Below are positions 11,243-23,100 of a DNA stretch of 64,000 nucleotides, piece by piece. Within the stretch, counting starts at the first letter, position 1. Each line of letters starts with the position of its first letter. The stretch comes from Paramyrothecium sp. XJ0827. Taxonomy: Eukaryota; Ascomycota; Sordariomycetes; Hypocreales; Stachybotryaceae. The stretch spans positions 4,030,001 through 4,094,000 of the forward strand of contig JAJFPB010000003.1 of NCBI GenBank assembly GCA_020881915.1, written 5' to 3'. The position numbers were made by a program, and so were the translations under genes. The notes beneath the pieces were generated by a model. The model was not told the origin of the DNA. It did no database searches and saw only the letters and a program-made list of their open reading frames with translations.

Positions 11243-13413
11243 TCATTCCGTTTTGACCCTCTTGACTTCGCCGGACGCTTCATGCCCGTCACCCTCTCCG
11301 CTCGCACCGTACTCAGGGCTTTTCCGCTTCATCGCGCCGGCTGCTTGGCTGTTCTGGCTCCCGCTGTTGCTATTGGCATTGTTTGACGTGGGCGCCAAGG
11401 CTGTTGAGCTAGGCGCATTGCCATTGCTCGTCGCATGGCTGATCTCTTCCCTAAGGAAGCTCGGACCAGACCCAACAACCGGTGTAGCGAAGTTTAGCGG
11501 GCTGGGCAATGTGTTGCTGTCGCTGCCGCGGAAGTTCCAATCCTGATAAAAGCTGCTTGGACTAGGAAGGAATTCCGTATTGAGGAAGCGCGAAGGCAGA
11601 GCGGATGCCGGTGTATCGATGTTCATGCTCTGCTGCGGCACAGGCCGAGCAAAGGGGTTTGGAGGCCCAGTTGCTCCGGCGGACAGGAGAGCAGATGCGG
11701 AAGGGGACGGCGGTGGGAGAACCATGGCAGAATTGCGTCGCGGTGCCTGGGCAGCTGGCTCAGCTTGAGCACGAGGAGAAGTCGTGGAGTCGCCGGCAGC
11801 GCTGCCAGCTTCCGAACCCCCATCAGGGATCTGAACTGTCAATCGAGGCCCGCGTGGCCGCGCGGAACCTGCTTTCAAGCTGTTTGACCGCGAGGGAGGC
11901 GTGAAGGCGTCGGATGCAGACGACTCTGACACAGTACGGGGTTTGCCCATTGAAGTTTGGGTGTTGGAGCGCTGAGATCGGGGTGGTGAAGATGTGGGAC
12001 CATTGCGATTGACCGATGCCACGTCGACCGAGTGTGCACGATTTGCCATGGCATTGGCTGCTACTTCCGCTCTGTTTATGACAGGCTCCTCGAAGGAGGC
12101 TAAATGCTGGGACAGTATGGACCGATTCTCCTCAATAGGCGTGAAGATGCTATGAGATTTACGCTGAGGCAACTTCTTGATGGCCGAGTCCGTGGTGAGA
12201 AGTGAAGGCTGAGGAGGCCGGTCGCCTTCCCTCTTGGGTTCCACTGGCGGAGGAGGTGGAGGGTCTTGCAGGCGGCGCTCGGGCTGCGGCGGGGGCGAAA
12301 TGTGCGGAATGGGGTGCGGAGGCAGCGGCTGGTGGCTCGGCTGCGGCGGAGACGGCTCAGTCCGGGTGATCGGGATGGTTTGCGAAGGAGGCTGCGAGCT
12401 GTACATCGGAGGTGGAGGCGGAGGACGGCGATCTTCCATGTACGGCTGAGGGTGCGGATGAGGGTGCGGGTGAGGGTGAGGGTGAGGATGAGGGTGTGGA
12501 TGTGATTGCGAGTGTGGGTGTGATTGCGGCGGACCTTGCGGTTGTGCTTGCGACGGCGGCTGAGGCTGTGGGTGCGGCTGCGGAGGCGGATGGTACGGGT
12601 AATGGGCGTTCGACTGGGACATCATGGGAGGCGGCTGGGAGGTTGGCGGGTTATAGATGGGCGGCGTCGGCATGTAGGTGATGCCTGGATGCTGAGCCTG
12701 GGGGCCGACGGGTTGGGGAACCATGTTGGGGCCGACGCGACGAAGGTCGTTCCTTGAGCTGGGCCGGGATCCGATGCCAGGCTGCGGCGTATGGGCGCGC
12801 TGAACGTGATGACCTGGGTGAGGCTGGAAGGGAACACCGTTGGGGATGGGAGGAGAAGCAGAGGGGGTATGATGGCGAATATGGGCAAAAGGCTGCTGGA
12901 AATGCGGTGGCATCATATGGGAATCCAGTCCGTCTTGCCCGCGAGGAGGGGTGCCATCGCCGTCTTCCTCATCATCTTCGTCGTTGCCGCCGTTGAAGTC
13001 CGAAGGTCCCTTGTGTTCGTTGGGCACACCGTGCTGTAAGAGCAATTCAAATTAGCACATGGCCTGTCAAGGCAAAGCGCAAGGCGGCAACGTGCCGACT
13101 CTTGTGCGCGCGCGTGGATAACTCACGTATTGGTATCTTGTGATGAGGTCGCGCATATCGGAGGAGGAATATTCATAGAGCTTCTTGTTGGCGCCGAAGA
13201 TGATGACGGCCACGTCGGCGGAGCACAGCACAGATAGCTCGTGGGCTTTCTTGAAGAGACCGAACTTGCGCTTCAGGAACGTGCTAGAGAGTGTTAGCAA
13301 GAGGTGAAAGGACAAACGTCAATGCAACTCATGGCATGCGACGAAGGCGAAGCTTACACTGAGCGATTGCGGTCATCTTTGATCGCCTTGATCTCAATCT
13401 TCCTGCGACCCAT
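11243..13413 (-). CDS. rlmA: MADS-box transcription factor, MEF2/Rlm1 type
   Basis: DNA-binding factor of the SRF/MEF2 superfamily; Rlm1/RlmA acts downstream of the cell-wall-integrity MAP kinase. Exons (minus) are 13413-13358, 13283-13127 and 13033-11243, giving 667 aa. All introns are GT-AG, and the first two exons encode exactly the MADS/MEF2 region. Residues 1-60 are the MADS domain: [19 protein letters not shown], then [19 protein letters not shown], then [17 protein letters not shown]. The K/E pattern at positions 4-14 is of the MEF2 rather than the SRF class. The rest is low-complexity and disordered: long Pro/Gln/His tracts including a His-Pro dipeptide run (coded at about 12445-12530), then Ser/Thr-Pro sites suitable for MAP kinase. 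The tail ends in a basic segment (MKRKSP...EVKRVKTE). The upstream region is unusually long (next gene start more than 6.7 kb away). Confidence 0.92.
12445..12530 (-). repeat. Hexanucleotide repeat coding a His-Pro run inside rlmA
   Basis: On the + strand the tract reads as imperfect GGTGAG/GGTGCG/GGATGA hexamers; on the coding strand these are alternating His and Pro codons. The hexamer period preserves frame, so length changes would alter only the His-Pro count in the activation-region part of the MADS factor. Confidence 0.7.
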
Positions 13414-14307
13414 GTTGAAATCGTTTGCGCTGAATCAATACGCGACGGCTGATGTAGAATGCCACGCGCGGGGCGTTTGGCAGGCGAGGTTCGGAGGGCG
13501 TCGGCGAAGATGGCCCGTCGAGTCGACAGAACGACGAAGTGAGGAGAGGGCCGGGCGGTATTGCGCCACCTCACTAGAGTCGCGTCACCTCGTCAAGAGG
13601 TTCGAATGGTCGGAGTTGGGAATATAGAGTACAGTAGGACGCGACGAGGACCTATGTCTCAGATGTGGAAGAAAAAGGCAAGCCCTGGGACCCGAAAGAG
13701 AGAAGGCGGGTATGGAGAGGGCGAGAAATGAGAAATGACAGGTAACAAAGAAACGAAAGGTAATGGAGACGGTAGCGAGGAAAAAAGAAAGAACGCAAGG
13801 GAAAGACCAGCGAGGTGATAGTGGAGGAGTTGGTTTGAAAGGGAAACGAGGATCCCAAACGGACGGAAGAGGGGGGAACACGGATGCTTAAGAGCAGTTG
13901 CTAGGGCTGGGCTTGATGCAGTTGAAACAAGACGGGGAGGAGGGCAGCGACGATGACGGAGACGTAGGCGGTGGGGGGGTCTGGCGAGGACGGGATGAAG
14001 ATGGGTGGCAGCGAAGCTCTGCAGGTGCGGATATGCGGTATGGCGTGTCGTGAAGCGACCAGCAGCGCATGCAAAAGCGAAAAACTGCACCAGGTGTGTG
14101 GGCGCGCGACGATGTGTTTGGTGCGCGGAGCGAGAGAAGCGCCCGGGGGGGGTGTAGGCGTGCGTGGGTTTCGGTAGTTCCTGGGCGGACGAGTGTGGCA
14201 GCGTGGCACGCAAGGGGAAAAGAAACGACAGGCGATGTCGTGCGCAAAGCAGCGAAAGGGAAGGGCCAGGGCAAAGGAGGCTCAAAGGCAGAGCAAAAGG
14301 TGGTGAT

Positions 14308-14331
14308 GCTGCTGCTGCTGCTGCTGCTGCT
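14308..14331. repeat. (GCT)8 trinucleotide microsatellite
   Basis: Eight perfect GCT units (CAG repeats on the rlmA strand) lie about 0.9 kb upstream of the rlmA ATG, in the presumed leader. On that strand they would read as Gln in one frame, but that frame has no recognisable protein around it, so I treat the repeat as non-coding. Confidence 0.8.
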
Positions 14332-15106
14332 GGGTAGTGACGGTGTGGTGTCTGTGTTGCAGGACCATGGGGCTGAATCTGGCGTTGGATGGTTCTAATA
14401 ATAGACGGATCGTGTTCACTTGGTACGGAAAGAGGGGGGAGAAAGGGGAGGGAAAAAAAGATGGGAAGTGGGAAAGAAGGGGGGGAAAGGCAAAGAAGCG
14501 AGAGAAAGAAGGTCCCCACGCAGGCACCCACTCCTGTGGGCTTGTTTCTTTTTTCCTTCTCATCCGCGTGGGAAAGAGCGGAGACGAGCCGTTGCGCGGG
14601 CCAATCACGCAGCCGCTCAACGGTGACAGCAGAGACCAAAGAAAAGCGGGGAGTCGGCCTGCATCTGCTAGCGGGCCCAGGTACAGGTACTTGAGGCCAC
14701 GGCCTGCGCTCGCTGGAGGCCCGATGTAACCAGGCGATCCAGCGGCCAGCAGATAACGCGACGAAAGCGGACTGCGCATGCAAGTTTCGCGGGGACTTGG
14801 CGGGCGGCCTTTTTTCCTGGCTCCCCCCTCACTGGGCCCGGCCCGGTACAGGTACCTCCCTACTGCACCGCGCCCGCTAAAAAGGGTGAAAGGGCACATG
14901 GGGAGGGGGGGCACACTCTGAACTCCACTCTCCAAGGCAGCAGAGGGCGCAGCACTTGCAGGTAGAGGTACATTTGCATGCGAACCCTCAAGAGGCAGGT
15001 TGTCAAAGAAAAGAAGTCTGCGCGCGAGGAGCCCAGGGCCAAAAAATGGTTGAATGACTTGCATGAAAGGAGATATTCCGGAATTTGTGGGCATGTCTTT
15101 TCTGTG

Positions 15107-15194
15107 TACTGTACTGTATCGTAAGTAGTCTAGAGCAACTCTTCATATTTGGTTCATTTCCTTCCTTTCAGTTACAGTACCGTGCAGTACAGTA
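15107..15194. repeat. Short inverted repeat with TACTGTACTG arms
   Basis: TACTGTACTG at 15107-15116 is the exact reverse complement of CAGTACAGTA at 15185-15194, with about 68 nt between. The flanks keep partial symmetry (GTATCGTA versus TACGATAG). It could be a cruciform-forming promoter element or the ends of a small decayed element. Confidence 0.4.
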
Positions 15195-15752
15195 CGATAG
15201 AGTAACACAAAGGTAGAGAAGTTCTGGAAAATACTCTGCTCTGCTCACAACCCCCCAAATGCAGGAAACAATCCGTGGATGACCGGCGACTCGGTCCCCC
15301 TCAAAGAGTGCGCAAGGATGTTCGGACAAAGATGACAATGCAAGAGGTCATCACGGTGGGAAACCCCCCTACGGGCCTCCTGATAGGCCGTTCCGCCTTC
15401 GACAACCGTCTCACCCCGACCTTTCCGTCCCTTTCGGGGCTGCACGTGTGTAGCATCGCTTCCATCTTACATGTCTGATGTCTGCAACAGAATCTAGGAA
15501 CCAACACGCGGCGGCCTGGTAGATAGTAGACACACACACACACTTTGTCTCTGCTGCTGCGCCTCCCCGTCCCATCTTGTGCATAGAATGCGAGGCCGGG
15601 GTGGATGGGACGGCCAAATAGGTCTGTAGCATGGCCGCCGGCGGCTCCTCGACTCGCCAAGGCGGACGATGCCGCCAAATCACATTGTCAGAAAATTAGT
15701 TTATTCTTTTCTCTCACGCTACGCTGCGCTGCAAGGCCAGGAGCTCCGCCCA

Positions 15753-15797
15753 CCTGGCCTTGCCTGGCCTTGCCTTACCTTGCCTTCCCTCCACCTC
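15753..15797. promoter_or_regulatory. CCTTGCCT/CCTTACCT repeat cluster
   Basis: Tandem-like CCTGGCCTTG and CCTTACCTTG units followed by CCTCCACC. The reverse complement resembles the GGAGGTGAGGCAAGG stretch upstream of the CKS1 gene (about 48270-48295). No neighbouring gene start is evident, so a regulatory role is only suggested by the resemblance. Confidence 0.25.
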
Positions 15798-18700
15798 CCC
15801 CATCTCCAAGCCAGGACCATCTCACGCCCTTTCGACATGTCCACCTCCACCTCCACCTCATCTGCGCACCTAACGCAAGGTACCCGACGCGAGTGAGAGC
15901 AGAACCGCATCCACAGCCCCCTTGGCTCGTCAACTCCCGCTACCCGCCCGCATCGGACAGGTGAAATGCAGACTGAAGATGAGGTGAGCTTTTCTCGCTA
16001 GCTGTTCGCTGTCCCGTCGCCAATCGTTCGCCTACAAGGCCGGCCGCACGCCAAGGCCGCATGAGCTTTTGTTTCTTCCATCCTAACCCTTCCCCTGGCC
16101 CTGTTACAGCAGGGGTTGAAAGAAAGGGCATGGGCTGTGCTCATGCACCCACCGCAAGGGTCCTCGCGACCAGGGCAGAAGCAAAGGCCCTTTGGGGTTC
16201 AAAGTCCCGGGCGAACCATTTCTTTGCGGGATTCATTCAGCACCGCGCTTGGGACGCCAGTTGTGTTGCCAGATTGGGAATTGACATAGGCCCAACTTGG
16301 CCGGTGTATTGACGACTTCCGCGACTCAAACAACATGTCAATGACAAGACGAGGAGATTGGCATGTGAGAGGTTTTTCCCTCCATCTGACAGCAATTTCT
16401 ATAGTGCAAGCATAATGACGACTGGGTTAATAAATGACCCATGTCACTGTGACAAAGCCAATTTCTTTCCACTACTCAGAGCAGGTCCGTCCTTAGAAGA
16501 CCAGACAATGGCTGGTTCAGAGCAGCATCGCACTTTGCTTACCTTGATCACCCCTCTTGCCCAAGAGTCACCTCCTTTGATGCCCACCACCATGTTCAAG
16601 CGCCGTTCGCGCCGGACAGCAAATCCTTCTCCATTCCACCAGGTGATGCAGAGGGAGGGGCCCATCGCACGCCCGCCGTTCGCCGCCAGGTCAGCATTAA
16701 CCTTCGTGATACCTACCCGGACTACAAGTACACTACAAACCACACAAGAAGTGGCAACTTCTAAAATGAATATATCTACTTTAAAATTGCGTAAGATATG
16801 TCTTTAAAATATTATTGTTTTTTTTAGTGATATTAATTTTATTGAAGAATCAGATTGTTAGTTTATTTTCTTTATAATTCCTTAAGGCTGCTGTTGAAGA
16901 TAGACCGGTTTGCAGTCCGGGCATTTTTGCTCACCGCTTGCTACCTGACGTACCGTATCTCACCTATCCTTCCTCTGTACATGTCAGACCATTTGCCGTC
17001 CCCTCCACACATGCTCGATCATCCCCATAGTTCGGCAACGCCGTGCTGATGGAACCTCCTCCGCCCCCTTTCCTCCCATTCTGTATCCGGCCACCCGTCT
17101 GAACCTACTCTATGCAAACCCAGGTGCACCGGCGTCCCGTTGCGGAACAGGCGAGCTCAATCCACAGTCCGCTTCGGGAAGTCTCTCAGAAGCTCCAGAC
17201 TGATCCGGTGACGCCACGCCCCTGTTTCGCGTACCTTGCATTAGATGCTTTACACTCGTGGTGAACAAAGATTGTAACGATCCTGATAATGCAGCATTCT
17301 CGGGTCCTCGGTCCAAACTTGTGACCTCCCCGCCATCTCCCCCCAAGGGTCCTGCTTCCGGTCCTTGATGTGTGAGATAGCTGAGCAAGTGCACAGCAAA
17401 ATTTCAGTCGCCAAACAATACCGAAACCTGGTGTCTTGGTTGCCTCGTTGCTTTTTCCCAGTAAGCCCCTGTCAGCCACCTATGCATGGAGAAAGAGAAG
17501 CAAAAGAAAGTGATGAAAAAAGAAAGAAGAAAAAAAAGGGCCGGGTAAGTTGGCGCGCATGCTCTCCGCGGCTGGAATCTGCGAGGCCGTATCCATGGTC
17601 GAGCGCAGAATGCTACGCTTACCCATGACGATCTCTCGCACTTTGTCGCTCGGTCGAGCTCGGTTTGGACTGCGCTGCTCTCTGGGACAGGCACAGCCGC
17701 AGGCCTCTCGATGAATTGCATATGCAGTCAGATAGCCGCGCAAACAGAGGCTCGCACTCTCGGGTTCCACGAACCCGTCAAACCCGCGACTTTCTAGAAC
17801 AGAAAATAGAAGCTTCTTCTCGTGAAACGGACGATCTGATGCTCTTTTGCATATACGAACGGGGAACAGAAAAATGTTCGTCATTATGAAACGCGGCCTC
17901 TCAGCTGTCCTCTTCCCTCTCCCCTCCATGCCTGCCGTAGATGTAGATGTAGACCCCCCCCCCAGGGGCGTGCAGCTCCGAACCTCGTTCCACATCGAGA
18001 GGTTTTGCCGTTAAGCGATGCAGTTCACCATCAGCCGCGCGAACCCCCCTTTCTCGCCGTCCGTTTCATGGTTGCCTTTGGGTCTATCTAGGCCTGCCTC
18101 ATGCCGCCCCTCCAACATGAAACGAGCTGTACGGAGCCGAACCGATACCACGCGACGCCACGCCTCGCCTCGTCCTGTCGCCATGACAGCGGAGGAGCTC
18201 TTTCACTCGTCACCTTGGCCCCGTTTGGCTTCCACATTTCCCCATTCGCGCACACGGCTACGGCTACGGCTGCGGCTGCTCCCCGGCGCCTCCCGCTATA
18301 GGCGCGCTCGTGGCATAGAGCTCTGTTCTGGCCATTCCGGCTTGGACACCAAGTGCAGACCCTTTCGAGGTTGGGGGCCGCGTTCGCTTCGGCACTTGAA
18401 CCATCACACCCCTAATTCGCTGTTTGCTTCACCTGCACCACCTTGACTCTATCTTTACTCTATATCGGTGTTTGCATAACCGTGTCCCAACATGAGCTGC
18501 GCGCTCTGTCGGCAGCACTCCTTGTGGGATGTGACTTACATGGGCGAATGCACGTTTGTGGTCACCGGCGCTCGATACGGACAGGCCGTAACCAAGAATA
18601 CCAACCTCGAGAAGAGCATCGTGTTTCGAAACAATGCAACTAGGTTGGTCATACATCGGTCAATTCGACAACCATCTCGCATTTGAGTCTTCACCTCAGC

Positions 18701-19007
18701 CTCTCGGTCAGCCGCCGCACCGGTGCCCTGCCCTGCCCTGCCTAAGCGCCCGGGTGCGTCTACCGGCCAATAGAAGTCCTCCGAGGGAGCAATATGCAAT
18801 TCTTGCTCTCATAAAATGTTTCCATAAAGCCGCAGCATGTTGGGACGAAAGAGGTGGCAGCGCCCTCCCTGCCTGTCCATGCTTTTCGTCATCCCATCTT
18901 TCTTGGGCCATCACTCGATCCCCTTCTTCCTATTGGTCACATCCCCTTCTGTGCTGATGACCCCCTGGTCCCTGTCCTGCATGATCGGGGGGGCTTGGTC
19001 CTCGTCT

Positions 19008-19027
19008 CTATTTTTAGCTATTTTTAG
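19008..19027. promoter_or_regulatory. Two abutting perfect Rlm1/MEF2 boxes
   Basis: The sequence is CTATTTTTAG repeated twice with no spacer. Each copy fits the MEF2/Rlm1 consensus CTA(A/T)4TAG exactly. The only MADS/MEF2-type factor gene in the window (rlmA) lies leftward of it, with this tract as its upstream region, although the distance to its ATG is about 5.6 kb. Binding is inferred from consensus only. Confidence 0.5.
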
Positions 19028-20186
19028 GAACGGCTCCGAGCCAGACCAGCGAGGTCCGGCTCATCGACAAATCGTCGTCACACTTGACCGGACGATCTTG
19101 ACTCCCACCCACCTCGGACGCCCATAGTCCTCGCACTCTACCTTTTTTTTTTATGAGTGAATATCCTTGTCTGTCGTGGCCGCACACTTGAAGAAAGCGC
19201 TCGATAGCATTCAGAACACCTAGCAAAGCTGGACAGTCTCCTGCGGATGCGAGTTATAGTCACTCGCTCACCACAACAACTACCTACTAGTACCCATATA
19301 CATGATCCAACGTCCATCCCCGTGGATTCCTTACCTGTCGCTTATACGGGTTCCGGACGCCGGGCTCTGATCCATCCGAGCCGATCTACACACCACCATC
19401 GCGGCTGCAGTTGCTTTGCGTCCCCCTGCTTTCTGCCCATGTGCCTCCCCACCTCGTTTCTGCAGCCCCGTGCGTCTGCGCCGCCGGTCTGCCAACATGC
19501 ACTTCCATTCGGGCAACCAATCCGGCCCTAGAGCCGGGTGATGTACACCAACATGATCTTTTTGCGCTATCTGATAGCTCAAAAGGATGCCCGTGCAAAG
19601 TTGCTCCCTCTTCCATGCCGATCCATGTTGCACTCCGAGGCCCATCCTAAGAACAGGTCAGCGTCGTAGGCGGCTGCGCTTGTCGGCAGTTTTTCTTTCT
19701 TCTTCTATCAATTACCGGTCACGGCCAGGCTCTGAGGCTGACCTTACGTGCCTCCTTTTCACATTGTCTACAATCAATAGCCGTACCAGATGCAGTTGGT
19801 TACAAGCAATAGTGTATGTTCGCTCGTTCCTATTCTCGGTTTTGCGTACGATACGATAGCTAGAATGTAAAATGCCGCGCCGTCCTTCCTTTTGCCAGTC
19901 CTTTTGTCACTTAGCCGCTTGCCGAGTACGACTCCCGGAAGAGTAAAACCATTTGCCGGAACTCCAATGCCCAAAACTCCTAGATTGTACGTTCGCTCCC
20001 TGTTCTCAGTCTCCATCTCGCATTTTGTTACACAGTTAGGCCATAATCGAAGAGTCCGCTCGCAATCCCTGCTAACGGGACTACAGGCAACTAGAACCAT
20101 TTGCTCATGTCGTCAGCCGATGCCGTAGACCCATTTCAAACCTTTTTCCTCCTCTCCTCTTCTCTTGAAAAACAAGAGTGACCTAA

Positions 20187-23100
20187 TTAAATAGGGGAGC
20201 CGGCAGCTCCAGCCGTTGGCGCGTTGTAGTTACCGAAGCCACCATGTTCGGCTGCGCCGTTGTCCGCTTTCATCGTACCATTAAGCAAGGGACACAACCT
20301 TGAAGAGCGTCTTGTTAGCATAGGCTCTTGAAGTATGCATGTAAATCTGTGAAGCGAAGGAAAGCAATTCATGGCATGTGATGGTGGTGTGCCGTCAACA
20401 TCTGTTCCCGAAATCTTCGTGTCCCTTTTTCGGTTCGGGGCATTTTGTTGTCGCGTTGGCGAGATGACTTCAGGCCGCTCGGCGTAACATTCTTTCCCTC
20501 TCCTCCCTGGCTTCTTTCTGCAGCTGGGACTTCAGGCGCTTCAGTTCGGCCCGTTCGTCCCTTTTCCGCTGCTGCTCTTCCAGCCTCTCCCGCTTTTCTC
20601 TCTCTCTTTTCGTCTCGCGCGCTCGCCGCGCTTCCGCCCGGCTCGCTACGCCTTCGCGGTGAAGCCGCTCCTTCTCCAGTCGTCGAAGGCTCCGGTCATG
20701 TGCTTCCATGATCTTTTTAAGGTGGCTTGCAGTTCTCCCGCTTCTCCCCTTCTTCCGGGAGCCGCCGCCAATCTCATCAAAGGCACACCACCAATCAAAA
20801 GGAGATGATGGGGGTGGGGATGTAGGGGGTGTCATACTTCTTATTGGTCTTAATATGTCCAACTTGACCGCAGTTGGCGCATTTGCGTGTCGTCCCAGTG
20901 AGGACCTTATCAGCTCCGCTGGGTTTAGGGGAAGCGGCGTCGCCTGCGCTGGCCTTTTGATGCAGCTCCTTTTGCTGCTCTCGGGCTTGTCGTCGGGCCT
21001 TGTTCTTCTCCAGTCGTTCGAGCTCCTTCTTGATTCTGGAAGTCATGTCAGTACGTGTACCGGGGTCGGCTTGGCACGAAATCTTACCTAATGCCCGCAA
21101 GACGGTCGTGGTCGGCATTGCCCGTAGGCCGAGCGCTGTAGATGCTGTGGAGAAATAAACGTAAGCAGGTGCCCTCAACTCAAGGCCAATAACATCTGCG
21201 CCGGATCCAGGATGCCCCGGGCCATAGGGATTGGGCTGGGGCGTCTTGAATCTCTCGGCAAAGTATGCCCATCTGTGCAGTGCTTTGACGGGGATGGGTA
21301 GCAAGCGCCAAGGACGGGGTGGCCGTCTGGGCCCATCAGGATGGGAAGAAATATAGGTGACGTACTCCCTAAGCTCCAGGTCGGCCTCTGTCCGCCGTTT
21401 CATGTATTGTGAGATGACAACGGGATCGTGAACGACTTCGACTCGCGTTTGCGTGGTTCCGTCTGCTAATCGGATCTCTCGGGAGATTCGGATCGCGCGC
21501 TTGGGGTGACGACTGGACGATGTCAAACCGCTAATTTGACTGGCCCCTTCGTCGTATTGCGCCGCGGGCGTGGCTACAGACTGCACATTAAATCGATCAT
21601 CCTCATCCTCCGTTACTGCAACATCCTTGTCATCGTGTTCCTGTGCGTCCGACAGTGTGGCTTTTTGCTTTTCCCAAATCTCGCGGATGCCTTCCTCGTA
21701 CATAGCTTGTTGCTTCTTGACATTGTATGCATGGCCACCGTTGGCTCGCTTCTCGCGCTCCATGGCGTCGGCTGATGTGGCCAACGGCCCTTGAACAGCC
21801 TCGATATATCCACCCTTCATGGAGGTCCGTATGAAACTGAAACCGAGTCCATGTCCAGTGGGGTCGCCTTCACCATGAAGTTGAAGCATGGCTTTCTGCG
21901 CGCAGGCGTCGATGAATGCTTTTGTCGTTTTCCAGGGCGCCATCTTGTCCGCCAGCGTTTCTTCCTGCTTCTCGGCAACCTTTTTGTTCCCTTTAACCAC
22001 CTTGCTTCCTTCGTCGTCCATATCCTCATCCTCGCCCTCGGCGTCTGGAACGTTTGCATCCTCGTCGAAGTTTGCGTTTCTAGGATCGTAACCAGCATCC
22101 TCCAGCTCCTTGATACCAAGTTGCATGGCATCGAGTAAGCTCACTTCCTCCGGCCTGATCATGGACCGAATGGCGTTTTCATCGGGAAGAACCTCGCCGG
22201 GCTTGAGGCGCCACATTCCTTTTTCATTACTATCCCTATCGTACTGAAGGAATTCCTTCAACTTCTGCCGGTTTTGGGTGTCGGTTGAGTCTGCAATATG
22301 CTTCGTGATGTCCGATAACTGACAGTTGTCGGTGGGGCTGTGTCTGATCATGCGGAAAGCCAGCATCTTCATACGGTTCTTCGAAGCATTTGTAACCTTT
22401 CTGCTGTGCGGACCTGGTACGTCAACAGAAGGGAAGGTCTGGCCAACCACGTGCATATGGTCAATCTTGTGAAGGAACCAGTGGGATCCTTCTACACCGG
22501 TTGTGCTGCGAACGATAAGGAAGTCCGTGTTCCTGGGGTTGTGCTTGAAGACTGGTGCACGATACATTTCATTGTGCAGGGTTGGCACGGTCTCTCCAGG
22601 ATCGACGGTGCCGAATAACGAGAAGGGAGATCGGTCTTCAGGTAACAACATCCGGTATTCTCCAAGGTCTTGCTTTGGCAGCTGTTCGTCATCGTTGTTG
22701 TCTTTGCGGCGGTAGTAGTTGATCAGTTTGCTGCCCATGGCAAAGTTGTTCAATACTCTTGGCCTAGGTTCGCAGTACTCGAAGAGCACGGCTGTAGAGT
22801 TGTCGCTCATGCTCAGGTCCTTGGATGAAAGGAAGACTTCGTGCGCTTTTCCCTTCTTGAGCTTCCGTTTATGATGAGCAGGCTTGTCAAACTTGATGAC
22901 ATGTCCTGCGAACTTCTTGTATCGGAAGCGTGGGCGATGGTATTCGTCTGTTGTGCCACTGAGTTTGACCTTGTAGTATGGCCACGAAAGCTTGATGGCT
23001 GGCATTCCATGTTCCACGGATATGTTTCCGAGCGTTGCTCGTACCTTGCTCTGGTGATTTTCTTTGAGGAGCTCGTACGCTTCGTCATTCGAAAGGTTGA

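Larger units (their letters stand above)
13414..20186. other. 6.8-kb gene-free tract upstream of rlmA
   Basis: No family-recognisable gene is present on either strand. About 13414-14560 is strongly pyrimidine-rich when read leftward and is a good candidate for a long 5' leader of rlmA. Apparent open frames there (for example 13659-14783 and 14282-15094 on the minus strand) are low-complexity Pro/Ser/Phe/Leu translations of that leader. Beyond 15.1 kb there are short repeats, an AT-rich patch at about 16740-16890 and a tandem Rlm1/MEF2 box at 19008-19027. The right end should contain the 3' region of TAF1. A non-coding transcript or unrecognised lineage-specific genes cannot be excluded. Confidence 0.45.

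Noticed and set aside
13659..15094. Long minus-strand frames (374 and 270 codons) in the rlmA upstream region, one with poly-Gln and poly-His
   Set aside because: They are overlapping-frame translations of a pyrimidine-rich leader and a CAG microsatellite; composition is low-complexity and no domain is recognisable.
16740..16890. AT-rich patch as a RIP-mutated transposon
   Set aside because: Too short and without terminal repeats or a transposase/reverse transcriptase remnant; also true of the patches near 4700, 30200 and 54900.
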